Below, in pieces: positions 50,796 through 59,890 of a stretch of 64,000 nt of DNA. The first letter of the stretch is position 1, and each line of letters starts with the position of its first letter. The notes beneath the pieces were generated by a model that did no database searches, was not told the DNA's origin, and was given only the letters and a program-made list of their open reading frames with translations. Made by a program: the position numbers and the translations under genes. The stretch lies in contig CAKQHO010000006.1 in the NCBI GenBank assembly GCA_934234185.1, positions 1 through 64,000 of the forward strand, written 5' to 3'. The stretch comes from an uncultured Psychrobacillus sp. (GTDB lineage: Bacteria > Bacillota > Bacilli > Bacillales_A > Planococcaceae).

Positions 50796-51456
50796 AGAAT
50801 TACTTCCGAATGTTGATTGGCCTGAAATGTGGGAGGCGACTTTAGAGACGATATACATGACTGCAGTGTCAACATTACTTACCGCTATTTTCGGTTTAGC
50901 ATTAGGGTTACTTTTATTCTTAACTAGTCCGCATCAGGCTTGGGCAAATAAGCTGGCTAATTGGTTGACGGGAGCAGTGGTAAACATTTTCCGCTCTATT
51001 CCTTTCATTATTTTAATCATTCTCTTAATTCCTTTCACAACATTTTTAGTTGGAACGATGAGAGGGCCAAACGCCGCATTTCCTGCTTTGGTTATTGGTG
51101 CTGCACCATTCTATGCTCGTTTAGTGTTAATAGCTTTAAGAGAGATTGATAAAGGAGTATTAGAAGCCGCAAAGTCGATGGGAGCAAAAACCTCCACAAT
51201 TATCTGGAAGGTACTTCTTCCTGAATCGATGCCAGCACTAGTTTCTGGTATTACCGTTACTGCGATTGCCTTAGTAGGATACACTGCCATGGCAGGAATA
51301 ATTGGTGCTGGAGGACTTGGAACATTAGCCTTTCAGGACGGTTTTCAAAGAAGTAGGGGAGACGTTACGTTTGTAGCCACCATTCTTATTCTTATAGTAG
51401 TCTTCATCATTCAGTGGATCGGAGATTTATTTACAGGAAAAATTGATAAACGATAA
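50788..51456 (+). CDS. metP: methionine ABC transporter permease MetP
   Basis: A 222-residue permease with five membrane helices and the EAA loop REIDKGVLEAAKSMGAKTSTIIWKVLLPES that docks on MetN. GAGGLGTLAFQDGF closes the C-terminal helix. Overlaps metN by 8 bp. This is MetI in Escherichia coli nomenclature. Confidence 0.96.
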   Translation: MIEELLPNVDWPEMWEATLETIYMTAVSTLLTAIFGLALGLLLFLTSPHQAWANKLANWLTGAVVNIFRSIPFIILIILLIPFTTFLVGTMRGPNAAFPALVIGAAPFYARLVLIALREIDKGVLEAAKSMGAKTSTIIWKVLLPESMPALVSGITVTAIALVGYTAMAGIIGAGGLGTLAFQDGFQRSRGDVTFVATILILIVVFIIQWIGDLFTGKIDKR

Positions 51457-51470
51457 AGGGAGAGAGACAC

Positions 51471-52277
51471 ATGAAAAAATTATTAGCAGGTTTATTATTA
51501 ACAGCAAGCGTAGTTGGTTTAGCGGCTTGTGGAGATGACGATAGTGACAAGTTAGTGGTAGGAGCTTCTAACGTTCCTCACGCAATCATTCTGGAAGAAG
51601 TGAAACCTATACTAGAAGAACAAGGGATTGAACTTCAAATTGAGACGTATCAAGACTATATTTTACCGAATAAGGATTTAGAGAATGGTGACTTAGATGC
51701 AAACTACTTTCAACATGCACCATACCTAGCATCGCAGATGGCAGATCATGGCTATGATTTTGTTAACGCCGGTGATATTCATATCGAGCCAATCGGTCTT
51801 TATTCAAAGAAATACAACTCTGTTGATGAGCTTCCGGATGGAGCGACTATTCTAATTAGTAATTCTGTTGCAGACCATGGTAGAATTCTAGCTATGCTTG
51901 AAGCTGAAGGACTAATCACTTTAGCAGAGGGTGTTGAGCGTACAACTGCTGAAGTGTCTGATATTGTTGATAACCCGAAAAATCTTCAATTCGATGCAAA
52001 CTATGAATCAGCATTAATGGTTCAGTTGTATGAAAATGAAGAGGGAGACGCTGTTTTAATAAACTCCAACTATGCAATTGATGCTGGCTTGAATCCATTG
52101 GAGGATTCGATTGCGATAGAAGAAACAGATTCTCCTTATGTAAATATTATTGCAGTAAATGCTGGTGACGAAAATGACGAGCGCATCAAAGCTCTAGTAG
52201 ATGCATTGCTGTCAAAAGAAATTCAAGACTTCATCCTGAATGAATGGGGTGGCTCGGTAGTACCTGTTGAAAAATAA
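51471..52277 (+). CDS. metQ: methionine-binding lipoprotein MetQ
   Basis: A 268-residue NlpA-family lipoprotein with lipobox LAAC (Cys about residue 20). The binding fold has KLVVGASNVPHAIILEEVKPIL, YFQHAPYLASQM and NSNYAIDAGLNP, the usual methionine-binding contacts. It delivers methionine to MetP. Lies 14 bp after metP and ends with a strong terminator. Confidence 0.96.
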   Translation: MKKLLAGLLLTASVVGLAACGDDDSDKLVVGASNVPHAIILEEVKPILEEQGIELQIETYQDYILPNKDLENGDLDANYFQHAPYLASQMADHGYDFVNAGDIHIEPIGLYSKKYNSVDELPDGATILISNSVADHGRILAMLEAEGLITLAEGVERTTAEVSDIVDNPKNLQFDANYESALMVQLYENEEGDAVLINSNYAIDAGLNPLEDSIAIEETDSPYVNIIAVNAGDENDERIKALVDALLSKEIQDFILNEWGGSVVPVEK

Positions 52278-52321
52278 AAAGTAAGTAAACCTTAGGGAAG
52301 AGGAAAAATTCCTCTTGAAAG

Positions 52322-52364
52322 AAAACGCTCACTGCATCTATTGTGCAGTGAGCGTTTTTTCTTA
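52322..52364 (+). terminator. terminator of metNPQ
   Basis: Arms 52322-52336 and 52344-52358 (AAAACGCTCACTGCA and its complement), followed by TTTTTTCTT. Confidence 0.9.
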
Positions 52365-52422
52365 AAAGATAAGAAAGTATATAATTTCTTAGGGATATTG
52401 TCTAGCTTCAGCGCCTTGCCCC

Positions 52423-52456
52423 CACCATTTGCTTGTCGGGGCAAAACAGACACTTC
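52423..52456 (+). repeat. dispersed intergenic element, copy E
   Basis: ACCATTTGCTTGTCGGGGCA followed by AAACAGACACTTCA, preceded by GTCTAGCTTCAGCGCC. At the 3' end of the minus-strand permease gene. The flank extends the family's consensus to about 65 bp in this copy. Confidence 0.65.
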
Positions 52457-52465
52457 ATTTCTTAT

Positions 52466-53767
52466 TTAATGAGGTAAGAATAGTAACTGGAATAAAAATA
52501 GGATAGCGAAGATATAAAGCATAATATGGACCTTTTTCGCTTCTCCTTTAACTATTTTTAAAATAGGGTAAACAATAAATCCGAAAGCAATGCCTGTAGA
52601 AATACTAGAAGTCAAAGGCATGATCAGGATAATCAAGAAGGCAGGGAATGCTTCATCAAATTTATTCCATTCGATTTCTTTCACAGAGCCAATCATTAGG
52701 GCGCCAACAATTATTAATGTTGGTGAAGTGATTGCGGCTACTCCAGACAATGCAGCAACAAGTGGTCCAAAGAATGCTGCAACAATAAAAAGAATAGCAA
52801 CAGTTAAGCTGGTTAAACCAGTACGGCCTCCAGCTGCAACACCAGAAGAAGATTCAACAAAAGCTGTAGTTGGGCTTGTTCCGAACATTGAGCCGACTGT
52901 GGTAGCAATAGAGTCCCCTAACATTGCCTGTCGGGCACGAGGGAGTTTATCATTTTTCATCAAGCCAGCCTGTTTAGCAACCCCGACCATTGTACCTGTC
53001 GTATCAAATAAAGTTACTAGAATAAAGGAGAAGACAATTCCGTATAATCCATAAGAAATAACCTGACCAATCGCCTCTATTGGATTCCAAACTAAAATTC
53101 CTTCTGGAAGATGGGGAAGTGCTACTACTTTATCTATTTCCAATTGTCCTGTAAGCATAGCTGTAATCCCGGTAATTACCATACCAATAAATAATGCTCC
53201 GTTCATATTACGTACCATTAAAATTACTGTGACTAATAAGCCAAATAGGGTCAACATTACTCCCGGTGAAGTTAAATCACCTAACATTACTAAGTTATCT
53301 TCACTTTGTACCACTACCTTTGACATACGTAACCCTAAAAATGCGATAAACAAACCAATTCCTGAAGTAATGGCATGCTTTAGATTGGAGGGGATCGCAG
53401 TTATTAGTTTTTCCCGCAATGGTGTTAACGATAAAATAATAAAAATAATTCCCGCCACAAATACTGTAGCAAAGGCAGTAATATAATCCACTTTTCCATC
53501 GGAAGCTAGTACAACGGAGTAAGTGAAATAAGCATTTAATCCCATACCAGGTGCAATTGCTATTGGATAGTTGGCACATAGAGCCATCCATAATGTTCCT
53601 ATAACAGCAGAGATGATTGTCGCCATAAATACTTGGTCGAGCGGTACACCTGCTTCAGCCAAGATAATTGGGTTTACCACTACAATATATACCATGGTTA
53701 GGAATGTGGTCATTCCTCCGATAAGCTCTGTCTTAACGTTAGTTCCATGCTCCTTCAAACGAAACAT
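52466..53767 (-). CDS. pbuG: NCS2 purine permease (PbuG-like)
   Basis: A 433-residue permease with about 12-14 helices. NCS2 azaguanine-like signatures: GGMTTFLTMVYIVVVNPIILAEAG near the N-terminus, PGMGLNAYFTYSVV, GTSPTTAFVESSSGVAAGGRTGLTS and PLTSSISTGIAFGF. Most likely a hypoxanthine/guanine transporter. The ATG at 53767 is preceded by AAGAAGG. PurBox-like sequences lie directly upstream. A guanine riboswitch, common on pbuG genes, was looked for and not found. Confidence 0.85.
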   Translation of the reverse strand: MFRLKEHGTNVKTELIGGMTTFLTMVYIVVVNPIILAEAGVPLDQVFMATIISAVIGTLWMALCANYPIAIAPGMGLNAYFTYSVVLASDGKVDYITAFATVFVAGIIFIILSLTPLREKLITAIPSNLKHAITSGIGLFIAFLGLRMSKVVVQSEDNLVMLGDLTSPGVMLTLFGLLVTVILMVRNMNGALFIGMVITGITAMLTGQLEIDKVVALPHLPEGILVWNPIEAIGQVISYGLYGIVFSFILVTLFDTTGTMVGVAKQAGLMKNDKLPRARQAMLGDSIATTVGSMFGTSPTTAFVESSSGVAAGGRTGLTSLTVAILFIVAAFFGPLVAALSGVAAITSPTLIIVGALMIGSVKEIEWNKFDEAFPAFLIILIMPLTSSISTGIAFGFIVYPILKIVKGEAKKVHIMLYIFAILFLFQLLFLPH

Positions 53768-53785
53768 ATAATTACCTTCTTCCTT

Positions 53786-53829
53786 AAACACGAACGATTT
53801 AAACAACATTTTACATATTATTCGTTTTT
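53786..53829. promoter_or_regulatory. pair of PurBox-like sites
   Basis: AAACACGAACGATT (53786-53799) and, inverted, a CGAA core at 53821-53824 within 53817-53829, 17 bp apart. The CGAAC core, the inverted orientation and the 16-17 bp spacing fit the Bacillus PurR operator pattern AWWWCCGAACWWT. Confidence 0.5.
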
Positions 53830-54012
53830 GAGAAAAATTTCAACCCTTTTTCATAAAGTTATATAACTTAAAATTTATTGAGGTATATATAAAATTAAGT
53901 TAACCGAAACTACACCTCATTTATACTATAAAAGTTTTTCAAAAAAATAGGTTTAGCCTCAATAAAAAAGGGTAGTTGTATACTGAAAGAAAAAAATGGA
54001 AAGGAATGATTC

Positions 54013-54204
54013 ATTATCAGTACAGAAGGATTGCCTTACACACAGCAAATGGACAACGCATTTAGAGGAGTGCATGGCTTCGGGTACCATGAGCTAAGAA
54101 ATAGTCAAGAACTAAGAATGAAGGTTGAACAAAGAAGACAAGAAGATCATGAAAAGAGTATGCAAATAGTTGCTAAAATAGATGCTCAAGCTTTTAGAGG
54201 CTAA
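54013..54204 (+). CDS. 63-residue hypothetical protein with apparent ATT start
   Basis: The frame IISTEGLPYTQQ...MDNAFRGVHGFGYHEL...AFRG is open from just after TGA at 54007-54009 to TAA at 54202. GGAAAGGAA (53998-54006) sits 6 nt before ATT at 54013; no ATG, GTG or TTG is better placed (TTG 54031, ATG 54049 fall inside the apparent coding part). The protein is polar, with an RNSQELRMKVEQRRQEDHEK helix. A clean terminator follows 10 bp later. The frame lacks any homologue known to me, so the start call is inference. Confidence 0.55.
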   Translation: MISTEGLPYTQQMDNAFRGVHGFGYHELRNSQELRMKVEQRRQEDHEKSMQIVAKIDAQAFRG

Positions 54205-54218
54205 TATATTTATGAAGG

Positions 54219-54251
54219 AGTCCGGGAATGAATAATTTCCCGGACTTTTTT
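54219..54251 (+). terminator. terminator of the 63-residue gene
   Basis: AGTCCGGGAA (54219-54228) and TTCCCGGACT (54237-54246), 8-nt loop, then TTTTT. Confidence 0.85.
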
Positions 54252-54437
54252 AAACAGTGCAAGCGCGTACGATTTCCTTACTTTTCACTAGGATAATAGT
54301 GAAATCTATTCTCAATTAGATACTCCTTATTGAAAATGTTAAGAATATGAAGTTAGCAAAGAGATTAGGTTATTTTACATAAGAAAGCAAGAAAGCTATT
54401 TGTTTTACATAATCCTACAGAAACTAATCCAAAAGAA

Positions 54438-54466
54438 TTGCAAGGCATCTCTGTTTGCGTTAAGAT
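54438..54466 (+). promoter_or_regulatory. sigma-A promoter of the SUF operon
   Basis: TTGCAA (54438-54443), 17-bp spacer, TAAGAT (54461-54466), about 60 bp before sufC. The remaining 54252-54437 interval shows nothing else. Confidence 0.55.
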
Positions 54467-54525
54467 TAGAATGATAATAAATTAGAATGGTTTCACATTC
54501 ATAGTTAATTAATGGAGGTTATTAA

Positions 54526-55305
54526 ATGTCGACTTTAGTTATTAAAGATTTACACGTTTCTATCGACGGTAAAGAAATCTTAAAAGGTGTTAATTTAACA
54601 ATTAATACAAATGAAATCCATGCTGTAATGGGTCCAAACGGTACTGGTAAGTCAACTTTGGCTTCAGCAATCATGGGTCATCCTAAATATGAAGTAACAT
54701 CAGGGTCAGTTACTCTTGATGGCGAAGATGTTTTAGAGATGGAAGTGGATGAGCGCGCTCAAGCAGGTCTATTCCTTGCTATGCAATATCCAAGTGAAAT
54801 CACTGGTGTTACAAATGCAGATTTCCTACGTTCAGCAATCAATGCTCGTCGTGAAGAAGGCGATGAAATTTCTCTAATGAAATTTATCCGTGAATTAGAC
54901 AGCAAAATGGAATTCTTAGAAATGGATACTGATATGGCTCAGCGTTACTTAAATGAAGGATTCTCTGGTGGGGAAAAGAAACGTAACGAAATTCTTCAAT
55001 TAATGATGCTTCAACCAAAATTTGCAATTCTTGATGAGATTGACTCTGGTCTAGATATCGATGCTCTAAAAGTTGTTTCTAAAGGAATTAACGAAATGCG
55101 TGGAGAAGGCTTTGGTAGCTTGATCATCACTCACTATCAACGTCTACTTAACTACATTACTCCTGACCATGTTCACGTAATGATGCAAGGTCGCGTTGTA
55201 AAATCCGGTGGTCCTGAGCTTGCTCAAAAACTAGAAGCTAATGGCTATGACTGGATTAAAGAAGAGTTAGGCATCGAAGACGAGACAGTTGGACAAGAAG
55301 CATAA
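54526..55305 (+). CDS. sufC: Fe-S assembly ATPase SufC
   Basis: A 259-residue ABC-type ATPase of the SufBCD scaffold. Walker A MGPNGTGKSTLAS, signature EGFSGGEKKRNEI, Walker B FAILDEIDSGLDID. Its dimer drives conformational change of SufB-SufD for cluster assembly. GGAGG precedes the ATG. First gene of sufCDSUB. Confidence 0.97.
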   Translation: MSTLVIKDLHVSIDGKEILKGVNLTINTNEIHAVMGPNGTGKSTLASAIMGHPKYEVTSGSVTLDGEDVLEMEVDERAQAGLFLAMQYPSEITGVTNADFLRSAINARREEGDEISLMKFIRELDSKMEFLEMDTDMAQRYLNEGFSGGEKKRNEILQLMMLQPKFAILDEIDSGLDIDALKVVSKGINEMRGEGFGSLIITHYQRLLNYITPDHVHVMMQGRVVKSGGPELAQKLEANGYDWIKEELGIEDETVGQEA

Positions 55306-55323
55306 GAAAGGGGACGCATACAA

Positions 55324-56631
55324 ATGACGGTTGAAACAAAATTGGCATTAACCGAACAGGATATCCGCTCCTTTTCAGAGGGTAAACAAGAACCAAGCTG
55401 GATGACAGAGCTTCGTCTGAAAGCATTCGGTCAGTTGGAAACTCTTCCAATGCCAAAACCAGATAAAACAAAAATTGATAAATGGAACTTTTTAGAGTTC
55501 CCAGCACACTCTGTAGAAAGCGTTGCATTTGCTTCCTTGGATGAACTTCCTAAAGAAGTACAAGCAATTGTGCATGCAGATGAGCAAAAAAATATTTATA
55601 TTCAACGTAATAACACACCAGCTTATGTTGCTCTATCTGAGGAGTTAAAGGCTAAGGGTGTTATTCTTACAGATATCCACACTGCTGCTCGTGAGCATGG
55701 GGAACTTGTTCAAAAGTATTTCATGACAGATGGTGTGAAAGTAAACGAGCATAAACTTACTGCTCTACACGCTGCGTTATTAAATGGAGGAGTATTTGTT
55801 TATGTTCCTAAAAACGTGGTAATTGAAGAACCAATTCAAGTAATTTATCTACATGACAATGACACTGCTTCTCTATTCAACCATACTCTAATAGTTGCAG
55901 ATGAGAATAGCTCTGTAGTTTATGTGGAAAACTATCTTTCTACAGTAGAAAAAACAAATGGCTTAGCAAATATTATTTCAGAGGTAATTGTGAAGGATAA
56001 TGCAAAGGTTACATTTGGTACAGTAGATGTTTTAGCGGAAGGATTCACAACGTATGTAAATCGCCGTGGTGTTACTAGCCGAGATGCAGTAATTGAATGG
56101 GCACTTGGTATGATGAACGATAGTGACACTATTTCTGAAAATGTTACTCACTTAGTTGGTGATAATTCAGAGGGTCATGTAAAAATGGTAGTAGTAGGTC
56201 GTGGGAAACAAAAACAAAACTTCACTACTAAAGTAATTCATTGGGGTAAACATACAGAAGGACAAATCTTAAAGCACGGTGTAATGAAAGATGAAGCATC
56301 ATCTATATTCAACGGTATTGGTAAAATTGAATACGGTGCTACGAAAGCTAATGCCGAGCAAGAGTCACGTGTCCTTATGTTAAGTGATAAAGCGCGTGGG
56401 GATGCTAACCCAATCTTATTGATCGACGAGGACGATGTGACTGCAGGACACGCTGCTTCAGTTGGACGAGTAGATCCACTTCAGTTGTATTATTTAATGA
56501 GCCGCGGTATTTCTAAACAAGAGGCAGAGCGTCTAGTTATTCACGGATTCCTAGCACCAGTAGTAAATGAACTACCAATCGAAGGCGTGAAGAAACAGCT
56601 GTCGGAGGTAATTGAAAGGAAAGTTCGCTAA
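55324..56631 (+). CDS. sufD: Fe-S assembly scaffold protein SufD
   Basis: A 435-residue SufBD-family beta-helix protein. Typical SufD ends: GDANPILLIDEDDVTAGHAASVGRVDPLQLYYLMSRGI with the interface His. It lacks the SufB-type N-terminal insertion. Partner of SufB and SufC. 19 bp after sufC with AAGGGGACG before the ATG. Confidence 0.95.
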   Translation: MTVETKLALTEQDIRSFSEGKQEPSWMTELRLKAFGQLETLPMPKPDKTKIDKWNFLEFPAHSVESVAFASLDELPKEVQAIVHADEQKNIYIQRNNTPAYVALSEELKAKGVILTDIHTAAREHGELVQKYFMTDGVKVNEHKLTALHAALLNGGVFVYVPKNVVIEEPIQVIYLHDNDTASLFNHTLIVADENSSVVYVENYLSTVEKTNGLANIISEVIVKDNAKVTFGTVDVLAEGFTTYVNRRGVTSRDAVIEWALGMMNDSDTISENVTHLVGDNSEGHVKMVVVGRGKQKQNFTTKVIHWGKHTEGQILKHGVMKDEASSIFNGIGKIEYGATKANAEQESRVLMLSDKARGDANPILLIDEDDVTAGHAASVGRVDPLQLYYLMSRGISKQEAERLVIHGFLAPVVNELPIEGVKKQLSEVIERKVR

Positions 56632-57863
56632 TGATCGATATTAAAGAGATACGAAGCTATTTTCCCATCCTTAAACAAGAAGTCAATGGTCACCCATTAG
56701 TATATCTTGATAGTGCTGCTACTTCTCAAAAGCCAGTTCAAGTAATTGATGCTTTAAGAAAGTACTATGAGTTTGATAACTCGAATGTCCACCGCGGTGT
56801 GCATACACTCGGGAACCGTGCTACGGAAAGCTATGAAGGTGCTCGAGAAAACGTTCGTCGCTTTATCAATGCACAAAGTTCAAAGGAAATCATCTTTACT
56901 CGTGGTACGACTACTGGTATAAATACAGTTGCTCGCAGCTACGGTCTTGCTAATCTTCAAGAAGGTGATGAGATTGTCATTACCTATATGGAGCATCACT
57001 CCAATATCATTCCTTGGCAACAGCTTGCTAAAGAAACTGGAGCAACTCTTAAATATATCGACCTTGAAGAGGATGGTACTTTATCATTGGATAAGGTGCG
57101 TGCTACAATAACCGATAACACAAAAATAGTGTCTGTCGTATATGTATCTAATGTACTTGGAACAATGAATCCTATTAAAGAGATTACACAAATTGCTCAT
57201 CAGCATGGTGCTGTAATGGTAGTAGATGGTGCTCAGGCTGCTCCTCATCTTAAGCTAGATGTTCAGGATCTCGATTGTGATTTCCTAGCATTCTCTGGAC
57301 ATAAGATGTGTGGACCGACTGGCATTGGAGTGCTTTACGGTAAACAAGCCTTACTTGAGAAAATGGAGCCAATAGAATTTGGCGGTGAGATGATTGACTT
57401 TGTAGGCCTACAAGAGTCTACTTGGAAGGAACTACCTTGGAAATTTGAAGGTGGTACACCAATCATCGCAGGAGCCGTTGGTCTATCTGCTGCAATTGAT
57501 TTCTTAGAGGAAATTGGACTAGAAGCAATTGAAAAGCATGAACAACAGTTGGCTGCTTATGCCATGGAAAAAATGTCTACAATTGAAGGTCTTACAATTT
57601 ATGGTCCGCAGGATCCGAATGAAAGAGCTGGAATTGTTACATTTAATTTAGAGGAAGTACACCCTCACGATGTTGCAACAGTCCTAGATATGAATGGTAT
57701 TGCTATTCGTGCAGGACATCACTGTGCACAGCCGCTGATGAAATGGTTGAAAGCAACAGCAACAGCAAGAGCAAGCTTCTATGTATATAATTCAGAGGAA
57801 GAAGTTGACTTGCTAGTCGCTGGCTTACGCACTGCAAAGGAGTATTTTGGAGATGTCTTCTAA
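56631..57863 (+). CDS. sufS: cysteine desulfurase SufS
   Basis: A 410-residue PLP enzyme delivering sulfur from cysteine. Lys in FSGHKMCGPTGIGVLYG binds PLP; catalytic Cys in RAGHHCAQPLMKW. DSAATSQKPVQV and GTTTGINTVARSYG match group II desulfurases. Shares an ATGA-like overlap with sufD and an 11-bp overlap with sufU. Confidence 0.96.
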   Translation: MIDIKEIRSYFPILKQEVNGHPLVYLDSAATSQKPVQVIDALRKYYEFDNSNVHRGVHTLGNRATESYEGARENVRRFINAQSSKEIIFTRGTTTGINTVARSYGLANLQEGDEIVITYMEHHSNIIPWQQLAKETGATLKYIDLEEDGTLSLDKVRATITDNTKIVSVVYVSNVLGTMNPIKEITQIAHQHGAVMVVDGAQAAPHLKLDVQDLDCDFLAFSGHKMCGPTGIGVLYGKQALLEKMEPIEFGGEMIDFVGLQESTWKELPWKFEGGTPIIAGAVGLSAAIDFLEEIGLEAIEKHEQQLAAYAMEKMSTIEGLTIYGPQDPNERAGIVTFNLEEVHPHDVATVLDMNGIAIRAGHHCAQPLMKWLKATATARASFYVYNSEEEVDLLVAGLRTAKEYFGDVF

Positions 57864-58284
57864 TTTAGATCAATTATATCGTCAAGTGATTATGGATCAT
57901 TACAAAAACCCTAGAAACAAGGGAAGTATCGAGAATGGTGCATTGACAATTGATATGAACAACCCTACTTGTGGAGACCGAATCCATTTGACCATTCAAG
58001 TGGAAGATGGAAAAGTTCAAGATGCGAAGTTTGATGGAGAAGGATGCTCTATCTCTATGTCTTCTGCTTCTATGATGACACAAGCAATTAAAGGGAAGAA
58101 TATAGACGAAGCGCAAACGCTTTCTAAAATCTTTTCAGATATGATGCTCGGGAAAGATTATGATGATTCCATCGACCTAGGTGATATAGAAGCCTTAGCG
58201 GGTGTTTCTAAGTTCCCAGCTCGTATCAAGTGTGCAACGCTTGCATGGAAGGCTATGGAAAAAGGCGTTTCAGAAGAAAAATAA
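57853..58284 (+). CDS. sufU: sulfur-transfer protein SufU
   Basis: A 143-residue Zn-containing sulfur acceptor. Cys residues in NPTCGDRI, GEGCSISMSSAS and RIKCATLAW, with Asp, form the Zn site that receives persulfide from SufS. ATG at 57853 follows AAAGGAG by 10 nt; the in-frame TTG at 57847 is less likely. Confidence 0.94.
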   Translation: MSSNLDQLYRQVIMDHYKNPRNKGSIENGALTIDMNNPTCGDRIHLTIQVEDGKVQDAKFDGEGCSISMSSASMMTQAIKGKNIDEAQTLSKIFSDMMLGKDYDDSIDLGDIEALAGVSKFPARIKCATLAWKAMEKGVSEEK

Positions 58285-58306
58285 TAGTAAGAACGGAGGA
58301 AATACG

Positions 58307-59704
58307 ATGGCAAAAAAAATGCCTGAAATTGGTGATTACAAATATGGCTTCCACGATAAAGACGTATCCATTTTCCGTTCAAAACGCGGTTTAACGAAAG
58401 AAATCGTTGAAGAAATCTCTCGTATGAAAAACGAACCTCAATGGATGTTAGATTATCGCTTAAAAGCTTTAGATATTTTCTATTCTAAACCGATGCCACA
58501 ATGGGGTGGAGATTTAGGAGAATTAAACTTTGATGAGATTACTTATTATGTAAAACCATCAGAACAAACAGAAAAATCATGGGATGAAGTTCCTGAAGAA
58601 ATTAAAGCTACTTTTGATAAATTAGGTATCCCTGAAGCAGAACAAAAATACCTTGCTGGTGTTTCTGCACAATATGAATCAGAGGTTGTATATCACAACA
58701 TGAAGCAAGAGCTTCAAGATTTGGGTATCGTATTTAAAGATACCGATTCTGCACTTCGTGAAAACGAAGATATTTTCAAAAAGCACTGGGGTACGGTAAT
58801 TCCTTCTTCTGATAATAAATTTGCTGCACTTAACTCAGCAGTTTGGTCAGGTGGATCATTTATCTATGTGCCGCCAGGCGTAAAAGTGGAAACTCCACTA
58901 CAAGCATACTTCCGTATTAACTCAGAAAATATGGGACAATTCGAACGTACGCTTATTATTGTAGACGAGGGCGCTTCTGTTCATTATGTTGAAGGATGTA
59001 CTGCTCCTGTTTATACAACTAATTCACTTCATAGTGCTGTAGTGGAAATCATCATTAAAAAAGATGCATATTGCCGATACACTACTATTCAAAACTGGGC
59101 GAACAACGTTTATAACCTAGTGACGAAACGTGCCGTTTGTGAAGCAAACGCTACAATGGAGTGGATTGACGGTAACATTGGTTCTAAATTAACAATGAAA
59201 TACCCAGCTGTTATCCTGAAAGGCGAAGGCGCTCGTGGTATGACATTATCTATCGCTATCGCTGGTAAAGGGCAACATCAAGATGCTGGTGCGAAAATGA
59301 TGCACTTGGCTCCTAATACGTCTTCTACTATTGTTTCGAAATCTATTTCGAAGCAAGGTGGTAAAGTAACTTACCGTGGTATCGTTCACTTTGGACGTAG
59401 AGCAACTGGTGCTCGTGCAAACATTGAGTGTGATACGCTAATTATGGATAATCAGTCTACTTCTGATACAATCCCATATAACGAAATCTTGAACGATAAT
59501 ATTTCTTTAGAGCATGAAGCAAAAGTTTCAAAAGTATCTGAAGAACAATTATTCTACTTGATGAGTCGTGGATTAAGTGAAGAAGAAGCAACTGAAATGA
59601 TCGTAATGGGCTTCATCGAGCCATTCACAAAAGAACTTCCAATGGAATATGCAGTAGAAATGAACCGCTTGATTAAATTCGAGATGGAAGGTTCTATTGG
59701 TTAA
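58307..59704 (+). CDS. sufB: Fe-S assembly scaffold protein SufB
   Basis: A 465-residue scaffold on which the nascent Fe-S cluster forms. Conserved YKYGFHDKDVSIFRSKRGL start, VPPGVKVETPLQAYFRIN, VHYVEGCTAP, YTTIQNWANNVYNLVTKRA and SLEHEAKVSKVSEEQLFYLMSRGL. AACGGAGGAAATACG precedes the ATG. Terminates the SUF operon. Confidence 0.96.
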   Translation: MAKKMPEIGDYKYGFHDKDVSIFRSKRGLTKEIVEEISRMKNEPQWMLDYRLKALDIFYSKPMPQWGGDLGELNFDEITYYVKPSEQTEKSWDEVPEEIKATFDKLGIPEAEQKYLAGVSAQYESEVVYHNMKQELQDLGIVFKDTDSALRENEDIFKKHWGTVIPSSDNKFAALNSAVWSGGSFIYVPPGVKVETPLQAYFRINSENMGQFERTLIIVDEGASVHYVEGCTAPVYTTNSLHSAVVEIIIKKDAYCRYTTIQNWANNVYNLVTKRAVCEANATMEWIDGNIGSKLTMKYPAVILKGEGARGMTLSIAIAGKGQHQDAGAKMMHLAPNTSSTIVSKSISKQGGKVTYRGIVHFGRRATGARANIECDTLIMDNQSTSDTIPYNEILNDNISLEHEAKVSKVSEEQLFYLMSRGLSEEEATEMIVMGFIEPFTKELPMEYAVEMNRLIKFEMEGSIG

Positions 59705-59803
59705 TAAATTTAAAATGTTTTTATATCAATGTTTTTGATATAAAAGTTATATAAGGTAATTCAATCGTGCCGATTTTTTTGCCGATTTGAATATCTAGAG
59801 TAG

Positions 59804-59832
59804 AAGGCGAACTTTTTAAGTTCGTCTTTTTT
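59804..59832 (+). terminator. terminator of the SUF operon
   Basis: AAGGCGAACT with AGTTCGTCTT around a TTTTA-type loop, followed by a long T-run. Confidence 0.8.
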
Positions 59833-59849
59833 TTATTCATCTACATAGC

Positions 59850-59878
59850 AAAAAGGAGATGGAAATGTTCCATCTCCT
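59850..59878 (-). terminator. terminator of the repeat-domain membrane-protein gene
   Basis: AGGAGATGGA (59854-59863) and TCCATCTCCT (59869-59878), with U-run on the minus strand. Confidence 0.75.
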
Positions 59879-59890
59879 ATTAGCTTTTTT

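Noticed and set aside
53830..54000. Guanine riboswitch upstream of the purine permease
   Set aside because: The conserved TATA...CCGTAA-type aptamer core was not found on the minus strand; PurBox-like sites are a better fit.
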